Source: Gammaproteobacteria bacterium (lineage in GTDB: Bacteria; Pseudomonadota; Gammaproteobacteria; S012-40). From it: a stretch of DNA of 64,000 bases. The DNA lies in the NCBI GenBank assembly GCA_015487785.1, contig WFPC01000018.1:1-64000 (forward strand), given 5' to 3'. The notes beneath the pieces were generated by a model. The model was not told the DNA's origin. It saw nothing but the letters and a program-made list of their open reading frames with translations, and ran no database searches. Below are positions 23,452 to 31,455 of this stretch, piece after piece. The translations under genes and the position numbers were made by a program. Within the stretch, counting starts at the first letter, position 1; the number at the start of each line of letters is the position of its first letter.

Positions 23452-24561
23452 ATGAAGCTGAAAGAACGAGCGACGGCGGCGCCTTCGGCAGAGCAGCGAG
23501 AGATACGCAAGCGCTATCTTGGGGCCACATTCGTGACCTGTGTGGTGTTAGCCCTAATCGGTGGCACCATCCATGTGCTGCAGCTTGGCGCCAATCGCAT
23601 GAATGAAATGCGCGATCTGGCGGGCATAGATCTGGAAAATGAAAAGGAACACATTCGCGCCGCAGGTGAAGATCTCTACCGTAATATGGCGCACGAAAAA
23701 CGACTCACTCATACCTTGACCTATACCATGGAAGAGGCTGCCGGCCTGTTGGGCGTGAATGAATGGAAGAGCCTGGCCGAAATGGTGGAGGTGCCTGCCG
23801 GCGAGTTTTTGATGGGCACCGATTATCTTAAAGCCGATGCCCAGAACAAGCCGCAACACAAGGTCTACCTCGATGCGTTCAAAATCGACAAGCATGAGGT
23901 GACCAATGCCGAATATGCCCGCTTCGTTGCCGAAACCAATCATCGTCCGCCCTTGAACTGGAGCAAGGGCAAATTCGATCCAGGCTATGAGATGCATCCG
24001 GTGACCATGGTGACCTGGTTCGATGCGCGTGATTATTGCGCTTGGGAGGGGAAGCGCCTGCCCACCGAAGCCGAGTGGGAAAAGGCGGCCAGAGGTACCG
24101 ATGGCCGGCGCTGGCCATGGGGTGACCGCATGGATGTAAAACGCCTCAATACCTATTACAGTGTGGGCTCGACAACCCCGGTGGGCAGTTATCCCCTGGG
24201 CGCCAGCCCCTATGGTGCCTTGGACATGGCGGGGAACGTGGCTGAATGGGTGGACAGTGAATTGGTGCCGTACAAGGGTTCGACGGCACCGGAAGAGGTG
24301 TTCAAGGCCAAGATTCCCGTGATTCCCAAGGATGAAAAGGAAAAACAGATGAGTGTGGTCGATTTCGTCGAGACCGATCTCAGATACAAGGTCATGCGGG
24401 GTGGATCCTGGAAGAGCGACCCCTTTTCGACCTCTACCTACCACCGTAATTCCCAGTGGCCGCAGTTGACCACGGACTTCTATGGGTTTCGTTGTGCCCA
24501 GGATATTGAGCCTGAAACGACGAAATCCGAAAAAACTCAGGATGGTGCCTCCAATGGTTAG
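23452..24561 (+). CDS. Membrane-anchored FGE/SUMF1-fold protein (NirV-like)
   Basis: 369 residues. A TM helix (about 22-42) anchors a periplasmic protein. Residues 45-110 form a helical linker; residues 112-350 are an FGE-sulfatase domain with V-P-A-G-E-F-L-M-G (114-122), H-E-V-T-N-A-E-Y-A-R-F (148-158), R-L-P-T-E-A-E-W-E-K-A-A-R-G (202-215), D-M-A-G-N-V-A-E-W (258-266), V-M-R-G-G-S-W (314-320) and Y-G-F-R-C-A (344-349). True formylglycine-generating enzymes use two Cys for copper; only Cys348 remains, so catalysis of that kind is unlikely. NirV, next to nirK in denitrifiers, is a known FGE-fold relative linked to nitrogen-oxide metabolism. Confidence 0.85.
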   Translation: MKLKERATAAPSAEQREIRKRYLGATFVTCVVLALIGGTIHVLQLGANRMNEMRDLAGIDLENEKEHIRAAGEDLYRNMAHEKRLTHTLTYTMEEAAGLLGVNEWKSLAEMVEVPAGEFLMGTDYLKADAQNKPQHKVYLDAFKIDKHEVTNAEYARFVAETNHRPPLNWSKGKFDPGYEMHPVTMVTWFDARDYCAWEGKRLPTEAEWEKAARGTDGRRWPWGDRMDVKRLNTYYSVGSTTPVGSYPLGASPYGALDMAGNVAEWVDSELVPYKGSTAPEEVFKAKIPVIPKDEKEKQMSVVDFVETDLRYKVMRGGSWKSDPFSTSTYHRNSQWPQLTTDFYGFRCAQDIEPETTKSEKTQDGASNG

Positions 24562-24799
24562 ATTGTCGCTGTTTGCCTTTTTGGCGTTTTTTTCTTCACA
24601 GGTTCCGGCAGCCACAGACAGTTATCGCTGGTTGCACGTGACCATCGAAACGCCTTGGGCCATATTCATTTTTCTTCTGCCCATGGTGTTGTTGCCAGCG
24701 GTGTTGATGGCGCTTTTGTATTGGAAGTATGCGGGCAAGAAAAAACCGGCAAAGGATGAAGAAAGCTCGGTTGTGTCCAAAGACGTGTCGGCGGATTGA
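24554..24799 (+). CDS. Small exported one-TM protein (81 aa)
   Basis: From ATG 24554 the product starts with a signal peptide (M-V-R-L-S-L-F-A-F-L-A-F-F-S-S, cleaved after P-A-A). A second helix at about 38-58 and a basic, then acidic, tail follow (K-Y-A-G-K-K-K-P-A-K-D-E-E). ATG 24542 is a possible earlier start but is too close to the ribosome site. The gene overlaps the FGE gene by 8 bp and is followed by another small membrane gene after 11 bp. Confidence 0.6.
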   Translation: MVRLSLFAFLAFFSSQVPAATDSYRWLHVTIETPWAIFIFLLPMVLLPAVLMALLYWKYAGKKKPAKDEESSVVSKDVSAD

Positions 24800-24810
24800 G
24801 GCTGGGTGCA

Positions 24811-25173
24811 ATGACCATGACTGTACGCAATATTCTAGTAGTGCTCGTTGTTGTTCTTGCCTCGGCGGTTTTTTTCAGCCCGGGGATTTCCCTGGCCAAT
24901 GAGTCGGCCTCGGTGCTGAAGCCCTTTACGGAGAATGTGGCGGCGGGCGATTTGGGCGAGTCGTTCGACCAGACGCGTGAACGTCGCAAAATCCTGTTTT
25001 TGATGGGTGTGGCCTTGCTCATTCTTATTTTCGCCACTGCTTCGCTGGGTATTGCCATGGCGATCAAAGGCAAGCAGGTTTTCGTGGCCCACATGGTGAC
25101 CGCGGGGTTCACCGTGTTTCTGGCCGTGGCCCATGCGGTGGCTTCCATCGTGTGGTTCTTTCCCTATCGCTGA
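24811..25173 (+). CDS. Exported two-TM protein (120 aa)
   Basis: From ATG 24811: signal peptide through about residue 29 (S-P-G-I-S-L-A-N-E), an acidic and polar stretch (residues 30-58, D-L-G-E-S-F-D-Q-T-R-E-R-R), then two helices (about 60-80 and 88-112) ending W-F-F-P-Y-R. No motif recognised. Last of the tightly packed accessory genes; a 112-bp gap separates it from the spermidine synthase-like gene. Confidence 0.6.
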   Translation: MTMTVRNILVVLVVVLASAVFFSPGISLANESASVLKPFTENVAAGDLGESFDQTRERRKILFLMGVALLILIFATASLGIAMAIKGKQVFVAHMVTAGFTVFLAVAHAVASIVWFFPYR

Positions 25174-25285
25174 TTCGCGATCATCGAGAGCGTGTTTTTT
25201 GGTGGTCAGCTATTGAGGTCTTCCACCAGCGGTCGATTGTCGAGCGGTCCTGCCTGTGACCAAGACGGTGGGAGGGCAGTCGCCA

Positions 25286-27883
25286 ATGCCTGCTAGTGGG
25301 CGATATGCCCCTTTGTTGATCGTTTTCGTCTATTTTCTCTCAGGTATGGCGGCACTGGCCTACGAGGTTCTGTGGGCCAAGATGCTGGGCCTGATATTTG
25401 GTGCCAGTATTTTCGGCGTGGTCATTACCATCGCCGCCTTCATGGCTGGTCTGGGTTGTGGCAGCAGTGCAGGGTTTTATTTGCAACGGCGCATCCGCAG
25501 GCCCTTGATGGTATTCGCCTTCATTGAAATAGGCATTGGTTTTTTCGCCTTCAATCTGCCTGCCTTGCTGGCTCTGGCCGATAGCGAATTGCTTGCCCTG
25601 GGCGAGAACTTTGTCTTTGCCGGCTGGTTTGGTCTGCAAGCGCTGATATTTTTCTCGGTACTGTTTCTGCCAGCCTTTGCCATGGGGTTTGGTTTCCCGA
25701 TGATTCTGCGAGCGTTGCAGAACTCATCCATTGGCTTGTCCACCATATACGCCATAAATACCTTGGGCGGTGTGCTCGGTGCCTTGCTGCCCCTGCTGTT
25801 GTTGCCGGTGTTTGGCTGGACCGTGGCCGATCGTCTGGTAGCGCTCGGTTCTTTTTTGATCGGGGGGCTGGCCTTGGTTCTGGCCTGGAGAGGCAAGGTG
25901 TCCCAAGGGTGGCTCGGACATCCGGCGGCGAGCCGCATTCACTGGCCCTCGGCATTGGCCTATGCGGTAATCGGGGCGGCGGCGCTGATGCTGCAAGTGG
26001 CCTGGACGCGCATCTATGGCATGTTGTTGTTGCGCACCGAATATGTCATGGCGATCATTCTGGCCAGTTTTTTAGTGGGTATCGGCCTGGGCAGTTATCT
26101 GGCAAGGTGGATGCGGCAGGGTTTTTGGTTGCTGGTGTTGCCGTTGTTGGCGGCATTTTTCAGTGTGCTTACCCTGTGGGCCTTGCCGTGGCTGGCACAA
26201 TGGGCGGAAACGGCGCACTTCGAGTCCTTGTTGGGTGCGATGTTGGCGCAGTCGGCCATGATCGTGCTGATGACCTTGCCGGTAACCCTGGCCTTCGGTG
26301 CCTGGTTGCCCGTGCTCACGCGTGAGTATGGCGATGATCACAGCCATGGGGCGGTGTATTACGCCACCAATTCCTTGGGGGCGGCAGTGGGCGCCTTGCT
26401 GGCCGGGTTGCTCATAACACCCTGGCTGGGCAGCGCGGCCGTGGTATGGGTGGCGGTGGCAATGATTTTGCTGGCCAGCCTGGTTTGGGTACGCAGGCCG
26501 ACCTATCTGGCTTTGGCGGCAACCGTGATGGTGCTGGCCGTGCCGGTGGCCAGCCTGCCGCCAGTCAATCGTCTGTTGCCGGTATCCCAGGCTGGCAGCC
26601 GCGACCTGGCGGTCTACGAGGATGCGCTTGGTATCACCCATGTGGTGGAACAGGCCGATGGCACACGCCTGTTGCTGGCGGATCTGCACCGTATGGATGC
26701 CTCCACCGAGCCCACCGCGGTGGCGGTACAGAAGAATCAGGCCCGTTTGCCCCTGCTGCTGGCCGCGCGGGCGCAAAAAGTGCTTTTTCTTGGTTTGGGT
26801 ACCGGTATCACGGCGGCGGGCTCTTTGCCCTGGAATGTGGCCGAGCGCACGGCGGTGGAGTTGTCTGCCGGTGCCATCGCGGCGGCTGGCGAGGCCTTTC
26901 GCCCGGTTAATGAGGCCGTGGTGGAACGCCTGCAGGTGGTGCGCGACGATGCCAGGCGGTTTTTAAAGCTCGATGACGGGCATTACGATGTCATCGTCGG
27001 TGACCTGTTTCATCCCGATCTGATCGGGCGTAGCGCGCTCTTGTCATTACAGCAGTTCCAGCGGGCACGGGCGCACTTGAGTGAAAGTGGCCTGTTCGTG
27101 CAATGGTTGGCATTGAACCAGTTCGATCTGTATTCATTGCGGGTGGTTTTGCAGACCTTTCGCCAGGTTTTTCCCTCGGCGGTGATGTTCATGGACGGTT
27201 TCCGCCTGGCGCTGGTGGGTAGCAGGAGCGGAGATATTACCTTTGCTCCCGCGGTGTGGCGGCACCTCGCCGGTGGAGAGGTCGGCGCCATGAGCGGTGG
27301 CGAGGGCGGCTGGACCTGGTTGGGGCGTTATTTTGGCCGCATCGCTGATCAACGGGTGCCGGTACAGGACGAATGGGCGCCGGTGATCGAGTTCAGTCTG
27401 CCGGCGGCGCGCTATGGGCAACGGGTCAGGCTGGAGGAGGTCTCCTGGTTCTTGCTGCGCCAGCGCCCGGATCCGCAGCAGGCGGCGCGTGAGCTGGGGG
27501 TGAGGCAAGCGGATTATCAGGCCTTCGAACAGGCCTATATGGCGACCAATTTCATCTTCAGCAGTTGGCTAGCAGGGTTTGCCGGCGATGCCTCCCGCTC
27601 TGAACAGTTCCTGCGCATGGCCTACCAGGCCAATGCCCGTGATCGCTGGGTGGGTTTCAGTCTGGCCGATCGGCTTTTCGATAATCTCGACCGCTTGGTG
27701 GCCGAGGGACAGGATCGGCGTGAGCTTTTACAACGGGTTTTGCAGATTCGGCCCGACCACTTGGCCAGCCTGAAGGCCTTGTGGCGCCTGGAGCAGGCCG
27801 CGGGCAACGCGGTGGCGGCAGCAGATTACCTGCAGCGCATCCGCCATCTGAATCCTCTGGACAAGATGGTGAGGCAGAACTAG
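25286..27883 (+). CDS. Spermidine synthase-like membrane fusion protein with C-terminal repeat region
   Basis: 865 residues from ATG 25286 (GGGAGGG upstream); GTG 25256 is a weaker option. Residues 1-400 form about ten to twelve MFS-like helices, with G-F-G-F-P-M-I-L-R-A-L-Q and the N-T-L-G-G-V-L-G-A-L-L-P block typical of polyamine-synthase-linked transporter domains. Residues 430-700 form a Rossmann methyltransferase/aminopropyltransferase domain: F-L-G-L-G-T-G-I-T replaces the G-G-G-D-G-G of true spermidine synthases, and R-D-D-A-R-R-F-L-K and D-V-I-V-G-D-L-F-H-P follow. The end looks TPR-like. It may act on a small amine substrate or be a non-catalytic relative. Convergent with a 42-residue gene. 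Confidence 0.8.
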   Translation: MPASGRYAPLLIVFVYFLSGMAALAYEVLWAKMLGLIFGASIFGVVITIAAFMAGLGCGSSAGFYLQRRIRRPLMVFAFIEIGIGFFAFNLPALLALADSELLALGENFVFAGWFGLQALIFFSVLFLPAFAMGFGFPMILRALQNSSIGLSTIYAINTLGGVLGALLPLLLLPVFGWTVADRLVALGSFLIGGLALVLAWRGKVSQGWLGHPAASRIHWPSALAYAVIGAAALMLQVAWTRIYGMLLLRTEYVMAIILASFLVGIGLGSYLARWMRQGFWLLVLPLLAAFFSVLTLWALPWLAQWAETAHFESLLGAMLAQSAMIVLMTLPVTLAFGAWLPVLTREYGDDHSHGAVYYATNSLGAAVGALLAGLLITPWLGSAAVVWVAVAMILLASLVWVRRPTYLALAATVMVLAVPVASLPPVNRLLPVSQAGSRDLAVYEDALGITHVVEQADGTRLLLADLHRMDASTEPTAVAVQKNQARLPLLLAARAQKVLFLGLGTGITAAGSLPWNVAERTAVELSAGAIAAAGEAFRPVNEAVVERLQVVRDDARRFLKLDDGHYDVIVGDLFHPDLIGRSALLSLQQFQRARAHLSESGLFVQWLALNQFDLYSLRVVLQTFRQVFPSAVMFMDGFRLALVGSRSGDITFAPAVWRHLAGGEVGAMSGGEGGWTWLGRYFGRIADQRVPVQDEWAPVIEFSLPAARYGQRVRLEEVSWFLLRQRPDPQQAARELGVRQADYQAFEQAYMATNFIFSSWLAGFAGDASRSEQFLRMAYQANARDRWVGFSLADRLFDNLDRLVAEGQDRRELLQRVLQIRPDHLASLKALWRLEQAAGNAVAAADYLQRIRHLNPLDKMVRQN

Positions 27884-27892
27884 GAGCGTAAA

Positions 27893-27915
27893 AAAACCCG
27901 GCCTGGCCGGGTTTT
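27893..27915. terminator. Bidirectional rho-independent terminator
   Basis: AAAACCCGG and CCGGGTTTT flank the loop CCTGG, with A-rich and T-rich ends on either side, between convergent genes. Confidence 0.85.
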
Positions 27916-27944
27916 CAAACGGTGATGCTTTATAGGTATTTTTA

Positions 27945-28073
27945 TTATTCTCCGTTTTGACGGCGCTTCAGCACATCCTGGAAGGCCCAGTTTGACATCA
28001 TGTAGGCGCCAACAATGATGAAGCCGAAGACGATGATGGGTACCAGGATGTTGATTCCGATTTCTGTGACCAT
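27945..28073 (-). CDS. 42-residue single-TM protein at the edge of the island
   Basis: ATG 28073 with AGAGGGG upstream. The product starts M-V-T-E-I-G-I-N-I-L, has one TM helix (about 8-27) and a polar tail S-N-W-A-F-Q-D-V-L-K-R-R-Q. It lies between the spermidine synthase-like gene and rsmJ, in reverse orientation, with its own leader of about 140 bp. It resembles the other oxidase-linked microproteins in size, but there is no direct evidence that it belongs with them. Confidence 0.55.
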   Translation of the reverse strand: MVTEIGINILVPIIVFGFIIVGAYMMSNWAFQDVLKRRQNGE

Positions 28074-28218
28074 TATTTTTCCCCTCTTCTGTGAGTCTAT
28101 CGCTCTTTGCAGCGCATAGTATGCCGAAATATATCGGATGGTTTGCCAAAAAACAAGGGCTTTTGTGTTTTCTTATACGCGCTTTCCTTAGGCGGGACAT
28201 CATGGCGCGTTTTGACGT

Positions 28219-29007
28219 TCAGATCAAGTAGACATCGAAGCGCGTGGTCTTTCCCGGCAGCGAATGGCTGGGGCGGGGGCCGGCAATGGAAGGGGCGCGC
28301 CGCGGGCGTTTGACCACGACCCGGCGGCTGGCCCGCGCCAGGGCCGCTGCCAGCAATGCGGGGGCATTGTCGTCGTCACCCACCACGGCCCGGAGCACAC
28401 GCATTTCCTTTTTCACCAGAGCCGTCTTGTCGCGCTCCGGGTACATGGGGTCGAGGTAGATCACCTCGGGGGCTGGGCTGTTGGTGTCTTGCAGGATTTC
28501 GAGGGCGTCAGCTTGATATAGCTCCAGGCGCTGCACTACAGGTGCCAGTTCTGCCACGGTCGAGGCGCGATGCAGACCATCGGCCAGCAGGGTGCCCACG
28601 ATGGCCGAGCGTTCCATCATGGTTACCCGGCATCCCAGCAAGGCCAGAACGAAGGCATCACGGCCCAGGCCGGCGGTGAGATCCCAGATTCGGGGGCGGT
28701 GGTCGCTTTTCATCCCCACTGCCCGGGCCAGGGGTTGGCGCCGGCCCACGCCCATGCGTCGGCGATGACCCATGGCCCCGCCAACGAAGTCCACCCGTAT
28801 GGGACCAGGGGCATCGGGCCCCGTCTGTTGCAGAAACCAGCCGTGCTCATCCAGGCCCAGGACGAGGCTGCCGGGGGGAGGGTCAATGCTCAGTGCCAGA
28901 CCCAGCCGCTTGGCCTGGGCGCGGGCTTCGTCGAGACGCTGTGCCAGATGGCAGGTGACGACCAGCCGGTTTTCTCCAAGAACGGTTTGATTATTGCTGG
29001 GCATCAT
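28219..29007 (-). CDS. rsmJ: 16S rRNA (guanine1516-N2)-methyltransferase
   Basis: 262 residues, RsmJ/YhiQ family. SAM-binding region I-W-D-L-T-A-G-L-G-R-D-A-F-V-L-A-L-L-G and catalytic motif V-I-Y-L-D-P-M-Y-P-E-R, a variant of N/D-P-P-Y, are diagnostic; R-V-D-F-V-G-G-A-M-G-H-R-R is the typical preceding block. The C-terminus carries V-V-V-K-R-P-R-R-A-P. ATG 29007 was chosen because earlier in-frame codons run through the divergent AlgH-like gene. It adds a methyl group to G1516 of the small ribosomal subunit RNA. Confidence 0.93.
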   Translation of the reverse strand: MMPSNNQTVLGENRLVVTCHLAQRLDEARAQAKRLGLALSIDPPPGSLVLGLDEHGWFLQQTGPDAPGPIRVDFVGGAMGHRRRMGVGRRQPLARAVGMKSDHRPRIWDLTAGLGRDAFVLALLGCRVTMMERSAIVGTLLADGLHRASTVAELAPVVQRLELYQADALEILQDTNSPAPEVIYLDPMYPERDKTALVKKEMRVLRAVVGDDDNAPALLAAALARASRRVVVKRPRRAPSIAGPRPSHSLPGKTTRFDVYLI

Positions 29008-29058
29008 GGGTAATGGTCCCGGCGACCGTTGTTTCGTATCCGATAGACGAGGCTTGTC

Positions 29059-29652
29059 ATGATGGTTCCCGTAGAATCGTTTTTTCACCGTTTTCTGCCA
29101 CTGGTGCTGTTGCTGGTGTCCATGAGCGCCCTGGCCCAGGACGGTATTCGCCAAGGTTATTTTCTCATCGCCACGCCCAAACAGGATAATACGCCCTTTG
29201 CCCATACGGTGATCTATCTCACCCAGGCCGGTGAGGATGGCAGTTATGGCCTGATCGTCAACCGCCCCACCGGTATCACCATGGAGGAAGTGATTCCCGA
29301 GGCGGCGGCCACACGCCATGCCAAGGATGAATTGTTCATTGGCGGTCCCATGCACGGGCGTTTTCTGTTTCTGCTCACCCGTGGCGGGCCCGCTGCCGAC
29401 CTGCACCAGGTCAGCCCGGAAGTCTTCTTTGCCGCCGGCCGTGAAACCATCATGCGCCTGGCCGAGGAGCAGCCCAATACCGTGATGCGCATGTATGCCG
29501 GTTTCACCAGTTGGGGGCCGGGGCAATTGGAGCAGGAAATCACTTCCGGTTATTGGGTGATCGCGCCGGCCGAGACCCGGCAGGTGTTCGGTGACCAGCC
29601 GGGCCAGTTGTGGCGCAGTTTGTACACCTTGTGGAAGGGGAGTTGGATTTAG
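29059..29652 (+). CDS. YqgE/AlgH-family protein with an N-terminal signal peptide
   Basis: 197 residues. Residues 1-27 look like a Sec signal peptide (F-L-P-L-V-L-L-L-V-S-M-S-A-L-A-Q). The remainder is a complete AlgH/YqgE domain: Y-F-L-I-A-T-P, F-A-H-T-V-I-Y-L, Y-G-L-I-V-N-R-P-T-G, L-F-I-G-G-P-M, and Y-A-G-F-T-S-W-G-P-G-Q-L-E-Q-E. Ordinary members are cytosolic and begin directly at the barrel. An exported form would act in the periplasm. Function of the family is not settled. Divergent from rsmJ with about 50 bp between. Confidence 0.85.
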   Translation: MMVPVESFFHRFLPLVLLLVSMSALAQDGIRQGYFLIATPKQDNTPFAHTVIYLTQAGEDGSYGLIVNRPTGITMEEVIPEAAATRHAKDELFIGGPMHGRFLFLLTRGGPAADLHQVSPEVFFAAGRETIMRLAEEQPNTVMRMYAGFTSWGPGQLEQEITSGYWVIAPAETRQVFGDQPGQLWRSLYTLWKGSWI

Positions 29653-29679
29653 TTGGGGCGTTTCTGCTAGCATCGGCCG

Positions 29680-30216
29680 ATGCACCGGAAACCCCTTCTC
29701 GCCCTGCTCGATGCCTATCGGGGCCATGATGCCCACGAGGAAGCCATGCGTCGGCGCATGCGTCAGTTCGTCGAGAACCACCCCGATTGTTTCCAGCGTG
29801 AGTTGTCCGTGGGACATGTCACCGGCTCGGCCTGGATCGTCAACCCATCGCGCGACAAGGCCTTGATGTTGCACCATCGCAAGCTCGATCGCTGGTTGCA
29901 GCCGGGCGGGCATGCCGATGGCGAGGCCGATGTATTGGCGGTGGCGTTGCGCGAAGCCCGTGAGGAAACCGGTCTGCGGGGGATTCGGCCCCTTTCCCGG
30001 GCCATTTTCGATGTGGATATCCACACCATTCCCGCCCGTGGCCATGAACCCGAGCACGAGCATTTCGATGTGCGTTTCCTGTTACTCGCCGATGAGGAGG
30101 AGCCCCTGTGCCTCAGCCGGGAGTCCAGGCAACTGGCCTGGGTGGCAATGGCGGAGTTGGAGTGCCTGGCCAATGAGCGTTCCATCCTGCGCATGCGGGA
30201 GAAGAGCCGGGCCTGA
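29680..30216 (+). CDS. Nudix hydrolase
   Basis: 178 residues. The Nudix box G-G-H-A-D-G-E-A-D...R-E-A-R-E-E-T-G-L lies near residue 75-100; the metal-binding R-E-x-x-E-E-x-G is intact, while the first conserved Glu position is Ala, as in the G-G-H-A-D-G subgroup. A helical N-terminus (about 1-45) precedes the fold. The H-E-P-E-H-E-H-F-D-V-R-F block is also typical of that subgroup. The substrate is not known, probably a nucleoside diphosphate derivative. It overlaps the next gene by 1 bp. Confidence 0.9.
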   Translation: MHRKPLLALLDAYRGHDAHEEAMRRRMRQFVENHPDCFQRELSVGHVTGSAWIVNPSRDKALMLHHRKLDRWLQPGGHADGEADVLAVALREAREETGLRGIRPLSRAIFDVDIHTIPARGHEPEHEHFDVRFLLLADEEEPLCLSRESRQLAWVAMAELECLANERSILRMREKSRA

Positions 30217-30899
30217 TGGAGTGCCGACTGCGTCATAGCCGGCGCGCCAGGCGTCTGCGCTTGCAGTTTTCGCCCCGGGGTGAGCTGGAGGTGGTGGTGC
30301 CGGCGGCCTGTTCCGAAGCCGAGGCGCTGGCCTTCGTGGCCCGCAACCGGGCCTGGGTGGAGCGGGTGCGGGCGCGCCGGCAAGCGCAGCGTACCTTGCC
30401 CGCCGCGCGCGACAGCCTGCGGCCACAAGAGGTGGTCTTGCCCGCCATAGACGAACACTGGCAGGTGGTCTACCGGCGTGGGCGGGGCGTCAGGCAGCTC
30501 GGTGAGATTCTGCAGGTGGCCGAGGGTGACGATGAGGCGGTTGCCGGGTGTTTGCAGGCATGGCTGCAGGGCAAGGCGCGGGAACATCTGCTGCCTTGGC
30601 TGCGAAGCACCAGCGAGCGCTTGCACCTGCCCTTTGCCGCTGTCGGCCTGCGTAACCAGAAGACCCGCTGGGGCAGTTGCTCCAGCCGGGGTACGATCAG
30701 CCTCAACCGCAATCTCCTGTTTCTGCCGCCGGAGCTGGTCGACTACCTGTTCGTGCACGAACTCTGCCATACCCGCCAGCTCGATCATTCCCCACGTTTC
30801 TGGGCGCTGGTGGCAGGTTTCGAGCCGGATTACCGGCGCCTGGAGCGCGAACTGGGACGGGCCATGTGTCATGTGCCCCTGTGGGCCCTGCCGCGTTGA
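30216..30899 (+). CDS. YgjP/SprT-like zinc metallopeptidase (DUF45)
   Basis: 227 residues. The zinc site H-E-L-C-H with a third ligand in L-D-H-S-P-R-F-W lies near residues 183-200; the R-N-Q-K-T-R-W-G-S-C-S-S block precedes it, a signature of YgjP-type proteins. The N-terminal domain (1-120) is basic. Start overlaps the Nudix stop, so the two are coupled. Enterobacterial YgjP substrates are not established. It converges on the Rieske gene. Confidence 0.9.
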   Translation: MECRLRHSRRARRLRLQFSPRGELEVVVPAACSEAEALAFVARNRAWVERVRARRQAQRTLPAARDSLRPQEVVLPAIDEHWQVVYRRGRGVRQLGEILQVAEGDDEAVAGCLQAWLQGKAREHLLPWLRSTSERLHLPFAAVGLRNQKTRWGSCSSRGTISLNRNLLFLPPELVDYLFVHELCHTRQLDHSPRFWALVAGFEPDYRRLERELGRAMCHVPLWALPR

Positions 30900-30905
30900 G
30901 CCGAT

Positions 30906-31253
30906 TCACATCTCCACGTAGACCCGGCCGTCTTCCACCTTGGTGGGATAGGTGCGCAGGTCTTTTTCGGCACGGAACAGGTTCAAGGCCTGGATGCCGG
31001 GCGGGAAATTCGCCCACTGGCAGACCTTGCCGGTCTTGACGTCGAATTCGGCGCGGTGGAATTTGCAGCGCAGTTTGCCACCGTCTACCAGCTTGCCTTT
31101 TTCCAGCGGCATGAACAGGTGGGGGCACTTGGCCTGGGTGGCGAAAAAACCCTCCTCCAGATGAATGAGCAGGATGGCCTCGCCGTCGATGTCGAAGGCC
31201 TTCATGCTGCCCACCGGCAGCGCGGCCTCCTCGCTGAGAAATTTCAACCCCAT
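30906..31253 (-). CDS. Rieske-type [2Fe-2S] ferredoxin
   Basis: 115 residues, no TM segment. Cluster ligands are C-P-H (Cys42, His44 region) and C-K-F-H (near 61-64) with G-x-x-x-F-D-V-K-T-G-K-V after them. Such small soluble Rieske proteins donate electrons to ring-hydroxylating or other oxygenases, or serve as stand-alone carriers. Its neighbours do not identify the partner. A clear A/T-rich leader and GGAG lie upstream. Confidence 0.9.
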   Translation of the reverse strand: MGLKFLSEEAALPVGSMKAFDIDGEAILLIHLEEGFFATQAKCPHLFMPLEKGKLVDGGKLRCKFHRAEFDVKTGKVCQWANFPPGIQALNLFRAEKDLRTYPTKVEDGRVYVEM

Positions 31254-31455
31254 GATTGCTCCTTTATTGTTAGTTATTGCTCCCTCTCGTGGAGCTGGGA
31301 TTCTACCGGATATCAGGCGAATTTTTAATCAAATCCATCAGAGTTTTTTGATATATCCCCAAATCCTCCGTCGGGGAGGGCTGCTGTTGGTATCTCGCGA
31401 CAGGTAAGTGCGGCATAATGGGGCACATGCCGCGAGGCATAAGTTTTGGAAAATC

